A DNA stretch of 64,000 bases, taken from assembly GCF_020697055.1 (NCBI RefSeq), contig NZ_JAJFBP010000019.1:1-64000 (forward strand), in the 5' to 3' direction. Positions 1 through 8,219 of the stretch are shown one piece after another (within the stretch, counting starts at the first letter, position 1; every line of letters starts with the position of its first letter). Source of the stretch: Panacagrimonas sp. (GTDB lineage: Bacteria > Pseudomonadota > Gammaproteobacteria > Nevskiales > Nevskiaceae). The position numbers and the translations under genes were made by a program. Under the pieces are notes generated by a model, which saw nothing but the letters and a program-made list of their open reading frames with translations, was not told the DNA's origin and did not search any database.

Positions 1-143
1 TTTCGGGAGGCGGGGCTTGTTCATGCCGGAGAACGTCGTCGCGGGCCAGTGAACGCGAAGTGTAGCCAAACCTCTATGTTCAGCATCAGGCCGGTATCAT
101 CCGCGCCGGCTCGAAACCCCCATCCCGACGGAGTCTCCATCCC
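1..143. other. left edge: possible 3' tail of a preceding gene plus leader
   Basis: One plus-strand frame is open from the window edge to a TGA at 50-52 and would encode a 16-residue C-terminal tail. This is too short to identify and may be chance in GC-rich DNA. The rest is the leader of the DUF4399 gene. A -10-like TATCAT lies at 95-100, without a convincing -35. Confidence 0.2.
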
Positions 144-644
144 ATGAACATGCGTCGCCTGTGTCCCCTGCTACTCGCTTTCACCGGTCTTGCTTCATCG
201 GCGATCGCCGCCGAGAACGGCACGATGTCCGCGATCAAGGAGGCCGCGCGTGCGCAGGCCAACGCCAAGATGGCGGAGAAGTTCAATCTGCCGACCGCCG
301 CACCCGCGGGTGCCAAGGTCTACATCATCTCGCCGGCCAAGGACGCGACCGTGACCAGCCCGGTCACCGTCGTGTTCGGCCTGTCCGGCCTGGGCGTGGC
401 CCCTGCCGGCACGCAGGTCGCCAACACCGGACATCACCATCTGCTGATCGACGATCCGACGGTGGACCTCACGGTGCCGCTGCCGACCTCCGAGCAGGTC
501 GTGCACTTCGGCGCCGGCCAGACCGAGGCGAGCGTCAAGCTCAAGCCCGGCAAGCACACGCTGCAGCTGGTGTTCGGCGACTGGAAGCACCAGGCCTTCA
601 ATCCGACGCTGGCGTCGGAAAAGATCACGATCACCGTCAAGTAA
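144..644 (+). CDS. DUF4399 domain periplasmic protein
   Basis: The 166-residue product starts with a Sec signal peptide (basic Met-Arg-Arg start, hydrophobic core to about residue 20, cleavage after an Ala-Ile-Ala-Ala stretch near residue 23). The mature part carries the DUF4399 pattern: a segment of the form ISPAKDATVTSPVTVVFGL (about residues 56-74) and then a His-rich GHHHLLID segment near residue 98. The GHHHL motif suggests metal or ligand binding, but the family has no settled function. The SDR gene follows after 15 bases, so the two are probably co-transcribed. I am confident of gene and family, not of the role. Confidence 0.85.
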   Translation: MNMRRLCPLLLAFTGLASSAIAAENGTMSAIKEAARAQANAKMAEKFNLPTAAPAGAKVYIISPAKDATVTSPVTVVFGLSGLGVAPAGTQVANTGHHHLLIDDPTVDLTVPLPTSEQVVHFGAGQTEASVKLKPGKHTLQLVFGDWKHQAFNPTLASEKITITVK

Positions 645-659
645 CGCCTGGGGGCCGCG

Positions 660-1427
660 ATGAAGATCGACCGCAACGTATTCCTGGTCACCGGCGGCGC
701 ATCGGGCCTGGGCGCCGCCACCGTCCGCCACCTGGTCAAGCAGGGCGGGCGCGTCGTGGTCGCCGATCTGAACGAGGTCGGCGGTCATGCGCTCACCACC
801 GAGCTCGGCGAGCACTGCCGCTTCGTCAAGGTCAACGTCACCGACGAAGCCGACGTGCGCAATGCCATCGCGCTGGCCGTGTCGGCCTTCGGCGGCCTGC
901 ACGGCGCGATCAACTGCGCGGGCGTGGCCAACGCGGTGAAGGTGCTGGGCAAGGAAGGCCCGCAGCCGCTCGACGTGTTCGCCCGCGTGATCACCATCAA
1001 CCTGGTCGGCAGCTTCAATGTGATCCGGCTCGCGGCCGACCAGATGGCGCAGCAATCGCCCAATGAGGACGGCGAGCGCGGAGTGCTGATCAACACCGCC
1101 TCGATCGCCGCGTACGACGGCCAGATCGGCCAGGCCTCGTACGCGGCATCGAAAGCCGGCGTCGTGGGCATGACGCTGCCGATCGCGCGCGAGCTGGCAC
1201 GTCAGGGCATCCGCATCGTGACGATCGCCCCCGGCCTGTTCGAAACACCGCTGCTCGCCGGTCTGCCCAAGGAGGCGCAGGAGTCGCTCGGCAAGAGCGT
1301 GCCGTTCCCGTCCCGCCTGGGCCGTCCGTCCGAGTACGCGCAGCTGGTGCAGTCGATCCTCGAGAACGCGATGCTCAACGGCGAGACGATCCGCCTCGAC
1401 GGCGCGCTGCGCATGGCGCCCAAGTAG
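660..1427 (+). CDS. SDR-family 3-hydroxyacyl-CoA dehydrogenase-like oxidoreductase
   Basis: A classical short-chain dehydrogenase of 255 residues. The nucleotide-binding TGGASGLG loop is at residues 11-18, followed by an acidic residue after the second strand (VVVADLNE), which favours NAD(H). The catalytic set is S148, Y161 and K165, with NCAG at about 86-89. The C-terminal pattern around [14 protein letters not shown] resembles type 2 3-hydroxyacyl-CoA dehydrogenases (HSD17B10 group). A G-rich Shine-Dalgarno precedes the ATG. The thiolase gene downstream on the same strand fits a beta-oxidation or short-chain acyl-CoA context, but 231 bases with repeats separate them, so an operon is uncertain. 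Confidence 0.88.
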   Translation: MKIDRNVFLVTGGASGLGAATVRHLVKQGGRVVVADLNEVGGHALTTELGEHCRFVKVNVTDEADVRNAIALAVSAFGGLHGAINCAGVANAVKVLGKEGPQPLDVFARVITINLVGSFNVIRLAADQMAQQSPNEDGERGVLINTASIAAYDGQIGQASYAASKAGVVGMTLPIARELARQGIRIVTIAPGLFETPLLAGLPKEAQESLGKSVPFPSRLGRPSEYAQLVQSILENAMLNGETIRLDGALRMAPK

Positions 1428-1444
1428 GGGTTATCGCCGCGCTG

Positions 1445-1574
1445 CGTCGCGATAACTCGCCGGATTCGAGCGGCGCTTGGCGCCCGCTCAATCCGGCGGG
1501 CGGCGCGCAAGCGGCTCGCGGCACGGCCGCGCTTCGCGTGATAACTGGCCGGATCCGGGCGGGCGCTAGCGCCC
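1445..1574. repeat. two diverged copies of an intergenic hairpin repeat
   Basis: Segments 1445-1485 and 1532-1574 are direct repeats of about 42 bases and share the core pattern CGCGATAACT-GCCGGAT-CGGGCG-GGCGCT-GCGCCC with scattered differences. The first copy overlaps a hairpin in which GTTATCGC pairs with GCGATAAC around 1432-1458. Both lie between the SDR stop and the thiolase start. They look like degenerate palindromic intergenic repeats, and could also end the upstream transcript. Confidence 0.5.
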
Positions 1575-1618
1575 AACCAACTGGCGCTACGGCCGCATGA
1601 GCACCGGCAGGGCGCGAC

Positions 1619-1624
1619 TAGAAT
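1619..1624 (+). promoter_or_regulatory. -10-like element upstream of the thiolase gene
   Basis: TAGAAT, 35 bases before the chosen ATG. No good -35 is visible. A similar TAGAAT precedes hisG at 60461. Confidence 0.3.
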
Positions 1625-1658
1625 CGCCGCGGTCTTTCGATTGCAGCGGAGCAGTCCC

Positions 1659-2936
1659 ATGAAGCAGACGGTCAAGCGCGTCGCGATCCTCGGCGGCGCC
1701 CGCATCCCCTTCGCACGCTCCAACGGCGCCTACGCGGAAGCCTCCAACAAGGACATGCTGACCGCCTCGCTGCGCGGCGTGGTCGACAAGTTCCAGCTGC
1801 ATGGCGAACGTCTCGGCGAAGTCGCCGCCGGCGCGGTGCTCAAGCATTCACGCGACTTCAACCTGTGTCGCGAGTCGGTGCTGTCGGCCGGCCTGTCGCC
1901 CGACACGCCCGCCTACGACGTGCAGATGGCCTGCGGCACCGGCCTGCAGGCGGCGGTGAACATCGGCAACAAGATCGCGCTCGGCCAGATCGAGGTCGGG
2001 ATCTCCGGCGGCGTGGACACCACATCCGACGCGCCGATCGGCGTGAACGAGAAACTCCGCAAGATCCTGCTGGAAGCCAATCGCGGCCGGACCAACGGGC
2101 AGAAGCTCAAGGCGCTGTCGAAATTTCGTCCGAGCATGCTGGCGCCGGCGATTCCGGCGGTGACCGAGCCGCGCACGCGCATGAGCATGGGCCAGCACTG
2201 CGAGGTGATGGCCAAGACCTGGAACATCGCGCGCGAGGAGCAGGACCAGCTCGCGTTCGAGTCGCACATGAAAGCTGCCGCGGCCTACGAATCAGGCTTC
2301 TACTCGGACCTGGTCGTGCCGTTCCGCGGGCTCGAGCGCGACAACAACATGCGCGCCGACACCAGCCTGGAGAAGCTCGCGTCGCTCAAGCCCGCGTACG
2401 ACCGCACGTCCGGCACGCTCACGGCCGGCAACTCGACGCCGCTGACCGATGGCGCATCGACGGTGCTGCTGGCAAGCGAGGACTGGGCCGCGTCGCGCGG
2501 CCTCGAGCCGCAGGCCTACCTCACGCACGCCGAAACCGCGGCGGTCGACTTCGCCAGCGGCAAGGAAGGCCTGCTGATGGCACCGGCCTACGCCGTGCCG
2601 CGCATGCTGGCGCGTGCCGGCATCAAGCTGCAGGACTTCGACTTCTACGAGATCCACGAAGCGTTTGCGGCGCAGGTGCTGTGCACGCTCAAGGCCTGGA
2701 ACGATCCGAAGTTCTGCAAGGAACGGCTGGGTCTCAATGCACCGCTGGGCACGATCGATCGATCGCGCATGAACATCCGCGGCGGCTCGGTCGCGCTGGG
2801 CCATCCGTTCGCCGCCACCGGCGGCCGCATCCTCGCCACGCTGGCCAAGATCATCGAGGAGAACAAGGGGGGTCGCGGATTGATCTCGATCTGCGCGGCC
2901 GGCGGCCTGGGCATCACGGCGATCGTCGAGCGCTAG
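1659..2936 (+). CDS. acetyl-CoA C-acyltransferase (thiolase)
   Basis: A thiolase of 425 residues from the ATG at 1659; an in-frame TTG at 1641 would add six residues. The acylated active-site cysteine is C92 in the segment MACGTGLQA. The HEAFAAQV and GHPFAATGGR segments carry the catalytic histidines, and the C-terminal ISICAAGGLG supplies the second cysteine. The unusual length and CGTGLQ core resemble FadI-type long-chain thiolases, so the enzyme probably acts in fatty-acid beta-oxidation; biosynthetic acetoacetyl-CoA formation cannot be excluded. The 3' end overlaps the convergent epimerase gene by 4 bases. Confidence 0.9.
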   Translation: MKQTVKRVAILGGARIPFARSNGAYAEASNKDMLTASLRGVVDKFQLHGERLGEVAAGAVLKHSRDFNLCRESVLSAGLSPDTPAYDVQMACGTGLQAAVNIGNKIALGQIEVGISGGVDTTSDAPIGVNEKLRKILLEANRGRTNGQKLKALSKFRPSMLAPAIPAVTEPRTRMSMGQHCEVMAKTWNIAREEQDQLAFESHMKAAAAYESGFYSDLVVPFRGLERDNNMRADTSLEKLASLKPAYDRTSGTLTAGNSTPLTDGASTVLLASEDWAASRGLEPQAYLTHAETAAVDFASGKEGLLMAPAYAVPRMLARAGIKLQDFDFYEIHEAFAAQVLCTLKAWNDPKFCKERLGLNAPLGTIDRSRMNIRGGSVALGHPFAATGGRILATLAKIIEENKGGRGLISICAAGGLGITAIVER

Positions 2937-3913
2937 GCCCTCGCGGCTGCACGCATGGCCGCCAGGCCCTGCGCACGCGTGACGCCACCCGTGTAGCCCA
3001 GTTCACGGCGCGCCTTGGCGTCGATCGGCGTCACCGCCTGTCCGCCCAGCGCCACGGGCATCCGCGTCACCGGCGGGGCGCCGCGCAGCGGCAGGTGTTC
3101 CCACAACCATTCGCACATCGCGCCGAACGCGTAGGCCACGCGGAACGACACCGACTTGTCCGGCACGGTGATCCCCTGCGTCGCCAGCAGGTCCGACAGG
3201 AACGCGCGGAATTCCACCGGCTCACCGTCGGTGAGGAAATAGGCCTCGCCGCCGCGCCCGTTCGTCGCGGCCAGCAGCAGGCCCTCGACGACGTTGTCGA
3301 TGTGGCAGCTCTGCGTGGGATAGCGTCCGTGATCGATCCAGGCCAGGCGCCCGGCCCCGGCCGCCTCGACCAGCTTGGGCAGCACGGACGTGTCGCCCGC
3401 ACCCCAGATCAGTCGCGGTCGACAGATCACCGTCGCGAAGTCCGGCGTGTTGGCCGCGACGACCTCGTGCTCCGCCTGGTTCTTGCTCTCGGGATAGCGC
3501 GGCAGCGGCCGACGCGGCAACGGCCGGGTCTCGTCGAAGTCCGCCATCGGACTTCCGTCGGCGTAGATCGCTTCGGTCGAGACGTGCACGAAGCGCGCGA
3601 CACGCGCGGCGCGGGCCGCCGCGAGCAGGTCGCGCGTCGCGTCGACGTTGATCCGCTGATAGAGCGATCGCGGCCCCCATTCCTCGACCACGGCCGCGCA
3701 ATGGAACACGACGTCGCAGCCGCGCAGCGCCTGGCCCAGCGCACCGACATCGTCCAGATCGCCGCGCACGCCCTGCGCTCCGCAAGCTTCGACCGCGTCG
3801 ACGGCCGCCGCCGATCGCGCCAGCGCGCGCACCGCCACATCGCGCGCACGCAGCGCACGGATCAGGTTGCGACCCACGAAGCCCGAACCGCCGGTGACGA
3901 ATGCCGTGCGCAT
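2933..3913 (-). CDS. NAD-dependent epimerase/dehydratase (extended SDR, 3-beta-HSD-like)
   Basis: The 326-residue extended SDR has a GGSGFVG Rossmann loop at residues 8-14 and D51-L52 after the third strand (GDLDD). A Ser-Thr-Glu segment (HVSTEAIYADG) is followed by the YxxxK pair in YPESK at about residues 140-144. It resembles 3-beta-hydroxysteroid dehydrogenase/NSDHL-type and OleD-type reductases, but no oleABC neighbour is visible, so the substrate is unknown. The ATG has a GGGAG ribosome site 5 bases upstream. It is divergent from the permease gene, with a shared 106-base control region. Confidence 0.82.
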   Translation of the reverse strand: MRTAFVTGGSGFVGRNLIRALRARDVAVRALARSAAAVDAVEACGAQGVRGDLDDVGALGQALRGCDVVFHCAAVVEEWGPRSLYQRINVDATRDLLAAARAARVARFVHVSTEAIYADGSPMADFDETRPLPRRPLPRYPESKNQAEHEVVAANTPDFATVICRPRLIWGAGDTSVLPKLVEAAGAGRLAWIDHGRYPTQSCHIDNVVEGLLLAATNGRGGEAYFLTDGEPVEFRAFLSDLLATQGITVPDKSVSFRVAYAFGAMCEWLWEHLPLRGAPPVTRMPVALGGQAVTPIDAKARRELGYTGGVTRAQGLAAMRAAARA

Positions 3914-4019
3914 GAGGACTCCCGCGACTGAAAAAGTTCGCGACCTCGCGGCCGCCGGACGGGCATACTTATCGCATCGGGCTCAGGCTCGAACAATCGC
4001 GCAGAGGAAACAGCACGGG

Positions 4020-5429
4020 ATGAATCTGATGCGAACAAAGCCGGTCGCGATCGACGCGAACACCGGCCTCAAACGCTGCCTCACGGCGTTCGACCTGACC
4101 CTGCTCGGCATCGGCTGCATCATCGGCACCGGCATCTTCGTCCTCAGCGGCGTGGCGGCGGCACAGCACGCGGGTCCCGCGATCGTCCTGTCCTTCATCC
4201 TCTCCGGCACCGCGTGCGGCTTCGCCGCGCTGTGCTACGCCGAACTCGCCAGCGCGGTCGGCGGCTGCGGCAGCGCCTACGGCTATGCCTACGCCGGCAT
4301 CGGCGAGTTCGTCGCGTGGATCATCGGCTGGCTGCTGATCCTGGAATACGCGGTGGCCACCGCCACGGTCTCGATCGGCTGGTCGGGATATCTGTCGAGC
4401 ATCCTCGACGCCTTCTTCGGCGTGCGGCTTCCGCACGCGTTCATCTCCGCGCCCGCCGAAGGCGGTATCGCCAACGTGCCCGCGATGCTGATCGTGATGA
4501 CGCTCGCCGGCCTGCTGTCCTGGGGCGTGAAGGAATCGGCCCGGTTCAACGGCGTGATGGTGTTCGTCAAGCTCGCCACGATCCTGGCGTTCATCTTCAT
4601 CGCCGGACAGCACGTCAACGTCGACAACTGGACGCCCTTCATCCCCGAACGCGTGATCGACGAGCACGGCGAGGGCCACTACGGCCTGATGGGCGTGACC
4701 ACGGCCGCGGCGCTGATCTTCTTCGCCTACATCGGCTTCGACGCGGTCTCGACCGCGGGCGAGGAATGCGTGCATCCGCAGCGCGACCTGCCGATCGGCA
4801 TCCTGGCCTCGCTCGCCATCTGCACGGTGCTCTACATCGTGGTGTCCGGAATCCTCACCGGCGTCGTCCCCTACCAGCAGATCGACATCAAGGCGCCCGT
4901 CGCCGAAGCGATGAGCGGCCTGGGGGTCTCCTGGGCCAAGGGCGCGGTGGCCACCGGGGCGATCTTCGGCATCACCACGGTGATGCTGGTGCTGTACTAC
5001 GGCCTGACGCGCGTAGTGCTGGCGATGTCGCGCGACGGCCTGCTTCCGGCCGCGATGGCCAGACTCAATCCGAACACGCAGACGCCGGTCCGGCTGATTC
5101 TGGGCAGCGGCGTGCTGATCTCGCTGGTCGCCGGGTTTTTTCCGATCGGCAAGGTCGCCGAGCTGGTGAACCTGGGCACGCTCGGCGCGTTCTTCCTGGT
5201 CTGCGCGAGCGTGCTGATCATGCGTCGCACGCGTCCCGACCTCGTGCGTCCCTTTCGCGTTCCGTTCTCTCCGGTCGTGCCGATCCTGGGCATGCTGTTC
5301 TGCGCCTGGCTGATGGTGAGCCTGCCGCTGCTGACCTGGATGGCGTTCTCGGTCTGGTTCAGCGTCGGCATGGTGGTTTACTTCGTGTACTCGCGCAGCC
5401 ACAGCACGCTCGCGTTGAGCGCCGGCTGA
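4020..5429 (+). CDS. APC-superfamily cationic amino-acid permease
   Basis: Starting at ATG 4020, which follows AGAGGAAA by about 9 bases, the protein has 469 residues. The frame is open further upstream to 3867, but that extension lacks membrane character and overlaps the divergent gene. The N-terminal segment LKRCLTAFDLTLLGIGCIIGTGIFVLSG is the hallmark of the CAT branch of APC transporters (only its pattern is quoted; residues about 16-43). Around 12-14 hydrophobic helices follow, and the GFDAVSTAGEEC segment in helix 6 is conserved in CAT proteins. It is an inner-membrane amino-acid importer; the substrate cannot be read from sequence. The AGCS transporter gene starts 19 bases downstream. 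Confidence 0.88.
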   Translation: MNLMRTKPVAIDANTGLKRCLTAFDLTLLGIGCIIGTGIFVLSGVAAAQHAGPAIVLSFILSGTACGFAALCYAELASAVGGCGSAYGYAYAGIGEFVAWIIGWLLILEYAVATATVSIGWSGYLSSILDAFFGVRLPHAFISAPAEGGIANVPAMLIVMTLAGLLSWGVKESARFNGVMVFVKLATILAFIFIAGQHVNVDNWTPFIPERVIDEHGEGHYGLMGVTTAAALIFFAYIGFDAVSTAGEECVHPQRDLPIGILASLAICTVLYIVVSGILTGVVPYQQIDIKAPVAEAMSGLGVSWAKGAVATGAIFGITTVMLVLYYGLTRVVLAMSRDGLLPAAMARLNPNTQTPVRLILGSGVLISLVAGFFPIGKVAELVNLGTLGAFFLVCASVLIMRRTRPDLVRPFRVPFSPVVPILGMLFCAWLMVSLPLLTWMAFSVWFSVGMVVYFVYSRSHSTLALSAG

Positions 5430-5448
5430 GACGCGACCGCCACCACTG

Positions 5449-7125
5449 ATGGATGCCTTCTTCGCGCTGCTCGGGCGCATCAACGAGGTGATGTTGTCGG
5501 TGCCGGTGCTCGCCTCGCTGCTCGGCGCCGGCGTGCTCTTCACCCTCTGGAGCGGCTTCTCCCAATACCGCTCGCTGACGCACGGCGTCGCGCTGGTCGC
5601 CGGACGCGGCATCGACACGAGCCGGGGCGCGGGCGCGCTGACCCATTTCCAGGCCTTGTCGGCGGCGCTGTCCGGGACCGTCGGGCTGGGCAACGTCGCC
5701 GGCGTCGCGATCGCGGTCGAGTTCGGCGGGCCGGGCGCGGTGTTCTGGATGTGGGTGGTCGGCATCGTCGGCATGGCGCTGAAGAGCACCGAGGTGACGC
5801 TGTCGCTGATCTACCGGGATCTGTCGGATCCGGAGGACCCGCATGGCGGCGCGATGTACGTGTGCCGGCGCGGCCTGGCCGCGAAGGGCCCGGTCTGGGG
5901 CGCACTGGGCAAGCTGGCCGGCGCGCTGTTCTGCCTGTCGATGCTCGCGTTCGCCGTGACCGGCGGGAACATGTTCCAGGCGTGGAACGTGGCCGATACC
6001 ACGCAGGCGTACTTCGGCGTGCCGCCCTGGGCCAGCGGCCTGACGCTGGCGGTGCTGGCGGCCGCCGTGCTGCTGGGCGGCGTCAAACGCCTGGGCGCGA
6101 CCGCCGACAAGCTGGTCCCCTTGATGTGCCTGCTCTACCTGATCGGCGGGGTGTACGTGCTGACGATCAACGCGCACGCGCTGCCCGATGTCTTCCGCCT
6201 GATCTTCCGATGCGCGTTCGCCCCGGCCGAGGCGATGGGCGCGTTCACCGGCGCGAGCCTTGGCATGGCCTTCATCTTCGGCATGAAGCGCGCGCTGTTC
6301 TCGTCGGAGGCGGGACTGGGCACCGCGCCGATGGCGCACGCCGCGGTCAAGACGCCCGAGCCGGTCACCGAGGGCGTCGTCGCGGGCCTCGAACCGTTCG
6401 TCGATACGATCGTGCTGTGCACGATCACGGCGCTGGTCATTCTCTGCAGCGGCGTGTGGAGCCGCGGCCCCGCGGGGACCTGGCCGGTGCCGCCTTCGAT
6501 GACGCAGATCGAACCGGGCCAGTGGGAACCGGCCACGCGCGAGCTGCCGACGCAATCGAGCGAGACCTTCCGTCCCGGCGATCCGGTGTTCGTGATGCTC
6601 GAGATCGACGGCGAACGCGCGCGCCAGTACGGCACGGTAACGCTGCAGGAGACCGGCATCGGCATCGAGTGGCAGCGCCACTACGGCGTGTCGACACCGG
6701 TGATGGTCGAGCCCGGCGTGTTCCTCGACTATCGCGGATCGACGCTCGCCGCCAAGGCGTTCGACAGCGGCCACGCGGGCCTGGGCAAGTGGATGGTGAC
6801 GGCGGCGATCTGGCTGTTCGCACTCGCCACGATCATCACCTACGGCTACTACGGCGAGCAGGGCGTGCGCTATTTCGGCGGCGGGAATCGCGCGGTGATG
6901 GTCTATCGCGTCATCTGGTGCGCGATCGTCGCCGCGACGTGCCTCGGTTTCATCCGCACCTCGAAAGAGATCGACACGCTCTCGACGGTGGCGATGGGCT
7001 TCATGCTGGCGATCAACCTTCCCGTCATGCTGCTGCTCGGCACGCGCGCGATGGGCGCGTGGCACGACTACTTCCGACGACTAAAGCGCGGCGAGATCGC
7101 GCGTCCTGCCCCCAGATCCAGATGA
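5449..7125 (+). CDS. sodium:alanine symporter family (AGCS) transporter with large insertion
   Basis: The 558-residue polytopic protein carries AGCS signatures: an ALSGTVGLGNVAGVAIAVEFG-type segment (about residues 65-90), a GAMYV segment and FSSEAGLGTAPMAHAA (about 285-300). It should import alanine or glycine with sodium. It is about 100 residues longer than common AGCS proteins because of a hydrophilic insertion at about residues 343-445, between LVILCSGVW and the next helix (WMVTAAIWLFALATI). Its last codons overlap the hemH start in an ATGA, so translation of the two is coupled. Confidence 0.87.
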   Translation: MDAFFALLGRINEVMLSVPVLASLLGAGVLFTLWSGFSQYRSLTHGVALVAGRGIDTSRGAGALTHFQALSAALSGTVGLGNVAGVAIAVEFGGPGAVFWMWVVGIVGMALKSTEVTLSLIYRDLSDPEDPHGGAMYVCRRGLAAKGPVWGALGKLAGALFCLSMLAFAVTGGNMFQAWNVADTTQAYFGVPPWASGLTLAVLAAAVLLGGVKRLGATADKLVPLMCLLYLIGGVYVLTINAHALPDVFRLIFRCAFAPAEAMGAFTGASLGMAFIFGMKRALFSSEAGLGTAPMAHAAVKTPEPVTEGVVAGLEPFVDTIVLCTITALVILCSGVWSRGPAGTWPVPPSMTQIEPGQWEPATRELPTQSSETFRPGDPVFVMLEIDGERARQYGTVTLQETGIGIEWQRHYGVSTPVMVEPGVFLDYRGSTLAAKAFDSGHAGLGKWMVTAAIWLFALATIITYGYYGEQGVRYFGGGNRAVMVYRVIWCAIVAATCLGFIRTSKEIDTLSTVAMGFMLAINLPVMLLLGTRAMGAWHDYFRRLKRGEIARPAPRSR

Positions 7126-8216
7126 CGACCGTGATCGACGCCGATCGCATCCATCGCCAGAGCGCCCGCACCGGCGTGCTGCTGGTGAACCTGGGCACGC
7201 CGGACACGCCGACGGCACCGGCGATCCGCCGCTACCTGCGCCAGTTCCTGTCCGATCGGCGCGTGGTCGAGCTGCCGCGCTGGCTGTGGCTCGCGGTGCT
7301 GTACCTGTTCATCCTGCCGTTTCGCCCAGGCCGCCTGGTGCACGCCTACGCCAAGGTCTGGGGTCCGCAGGGATCGCCGTTGATGACGATCTCGCGGGAA
7401 CAGGCGGACCGCCTTTCGGCAGCGCTCGCCAAGCACGCGATCGTGGGCCTGGCGATGACCTACGGCGAGCCTTCGATCGAATCCGGGCTGGCCCGGCTCG
7501 AACAGGCCGGCGTGCGTCGCGTGCTGGTGCTGCCGCTCTATCCGCAGTACTCGGCGACGTCGACCGCCGCGGTGTTCGATGCGCTGCACGCGGCGCTCGG
7601 TCGGCGCCGCTGGATGCCCGAGGTGCGCACGATCGGCAGCTATCACGACGATCCGGGATACATCGAGGCGGCGGCGCGCAGCATCGAAGCGCACTGGCGC
7701 GACAGCGGACGCGGCGATCACCTGCTGATCTCCTTTCATTCGATCCCGCGCCACTACGTCGAGGCCGGCGACCCCTATTTCTGCCAGTGCCAGAAGACCG
7801 CGCGCCTGCTGATGCAGCGGCTGGCGCTCGACGACCACGCGTGCACGGTGAGCTTCCAGTCGCGCCTGGGTCGCCAGCCATGGCTGATGCCCTACACCGA
7901 CATCGTGGTGCCGCAGCTGGCCGCGTCCGGCGTTCGCACGCTCGATGTCGTCTGCCCCGGCTTCGCGGCGGACTGCCTGGAGACGCTGGAGGAAGTGGCG
8001 ATCCGTTATGCGGACGACTTCAAGTCCGCAGGCGGCGCGTCACTGCGCTACATCCCCGCGCTCAACGCGCAGCCGATGCATATCGACGCATTGGCCGCGC
8101 TCTGCCGCCGCCATCTGCAGGGCTGGGAAGGCGACGCGCGCAACGCGGATATCGATCAGCGGCTCCAGCGCGTCGAGCGCCTGCGCCCTTCGCTGGATTC
8201 GCCCACCAAGCGCTGA
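7122..8216 (+). CDS. hemH: ferrochelatase
   Basis: A 364-residue ferrochelatase that inserts ferrous iron into protoporphyrin IX, the last step of heme synthesis. Recognition comes from VLLVNLGTPDTPTAPAIRRY at the N-terminus, the SRGSPL-equivalent WGPQGSPLMTIS, MTYGEPSIESGL, the LPLYPQYSATSTA block, the catalytic histidine in LISFHSIP (about residue 205) and PGFAADCLETLEE near the C-terminus. The ATG overlaps the stop of the AGCS gene (ATGA at 7122-7125). A link between alanine/glycine uptake and heme synthesis is conceivable but is only inferred from the overlap. Confidence 0.96.
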   Translation: MTTVIDADRIHRQSARTGVLLVNLGTPDTPTAPAIRRYLRQFLSDRRVVELPRWLWLAVLYLFILPFRPGRLVHAYAKVWGPQGSPLMTISREQADRLSAALAKHAIVGLAMTYGEPSIESGLARLEQAGVRRVLVLPLYPQYSATSTAAVFDALHAALGRRRWMPEVRTIGSYHDDPGYIEAAARSIEAHWRDSGRGDHLLISFHSIPRHYVEAGDPYFCQCQKTARLLMQRLALDDHACTVSFQSRLGRQPWLMPYTDIVVPQLAASGVRTLDVVCPGFAADCLETLEEVAIRYADDFKSAGGASLRYIPALNAQPMHIDALAALCRRHLQGWEGDARNADIDQRLQRVERLRPSLDSPTKR

Positions 8217-8219
8217 GCT

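Noticed and set aside
3867-4019. 51-residue N-terminal extension of the APC permease
   Set aside because: Not hydrophobic, overlaps the divergent epimerase gene, and the ATG at 4020 has a good ribosome site.
5359-7065. A 568-codon minus-strand frame opposite the AGCS gene
   Set aside because: Low-complexity His/Arg/Gln composition and no start signal; the plus strand encodes a clear transporter.
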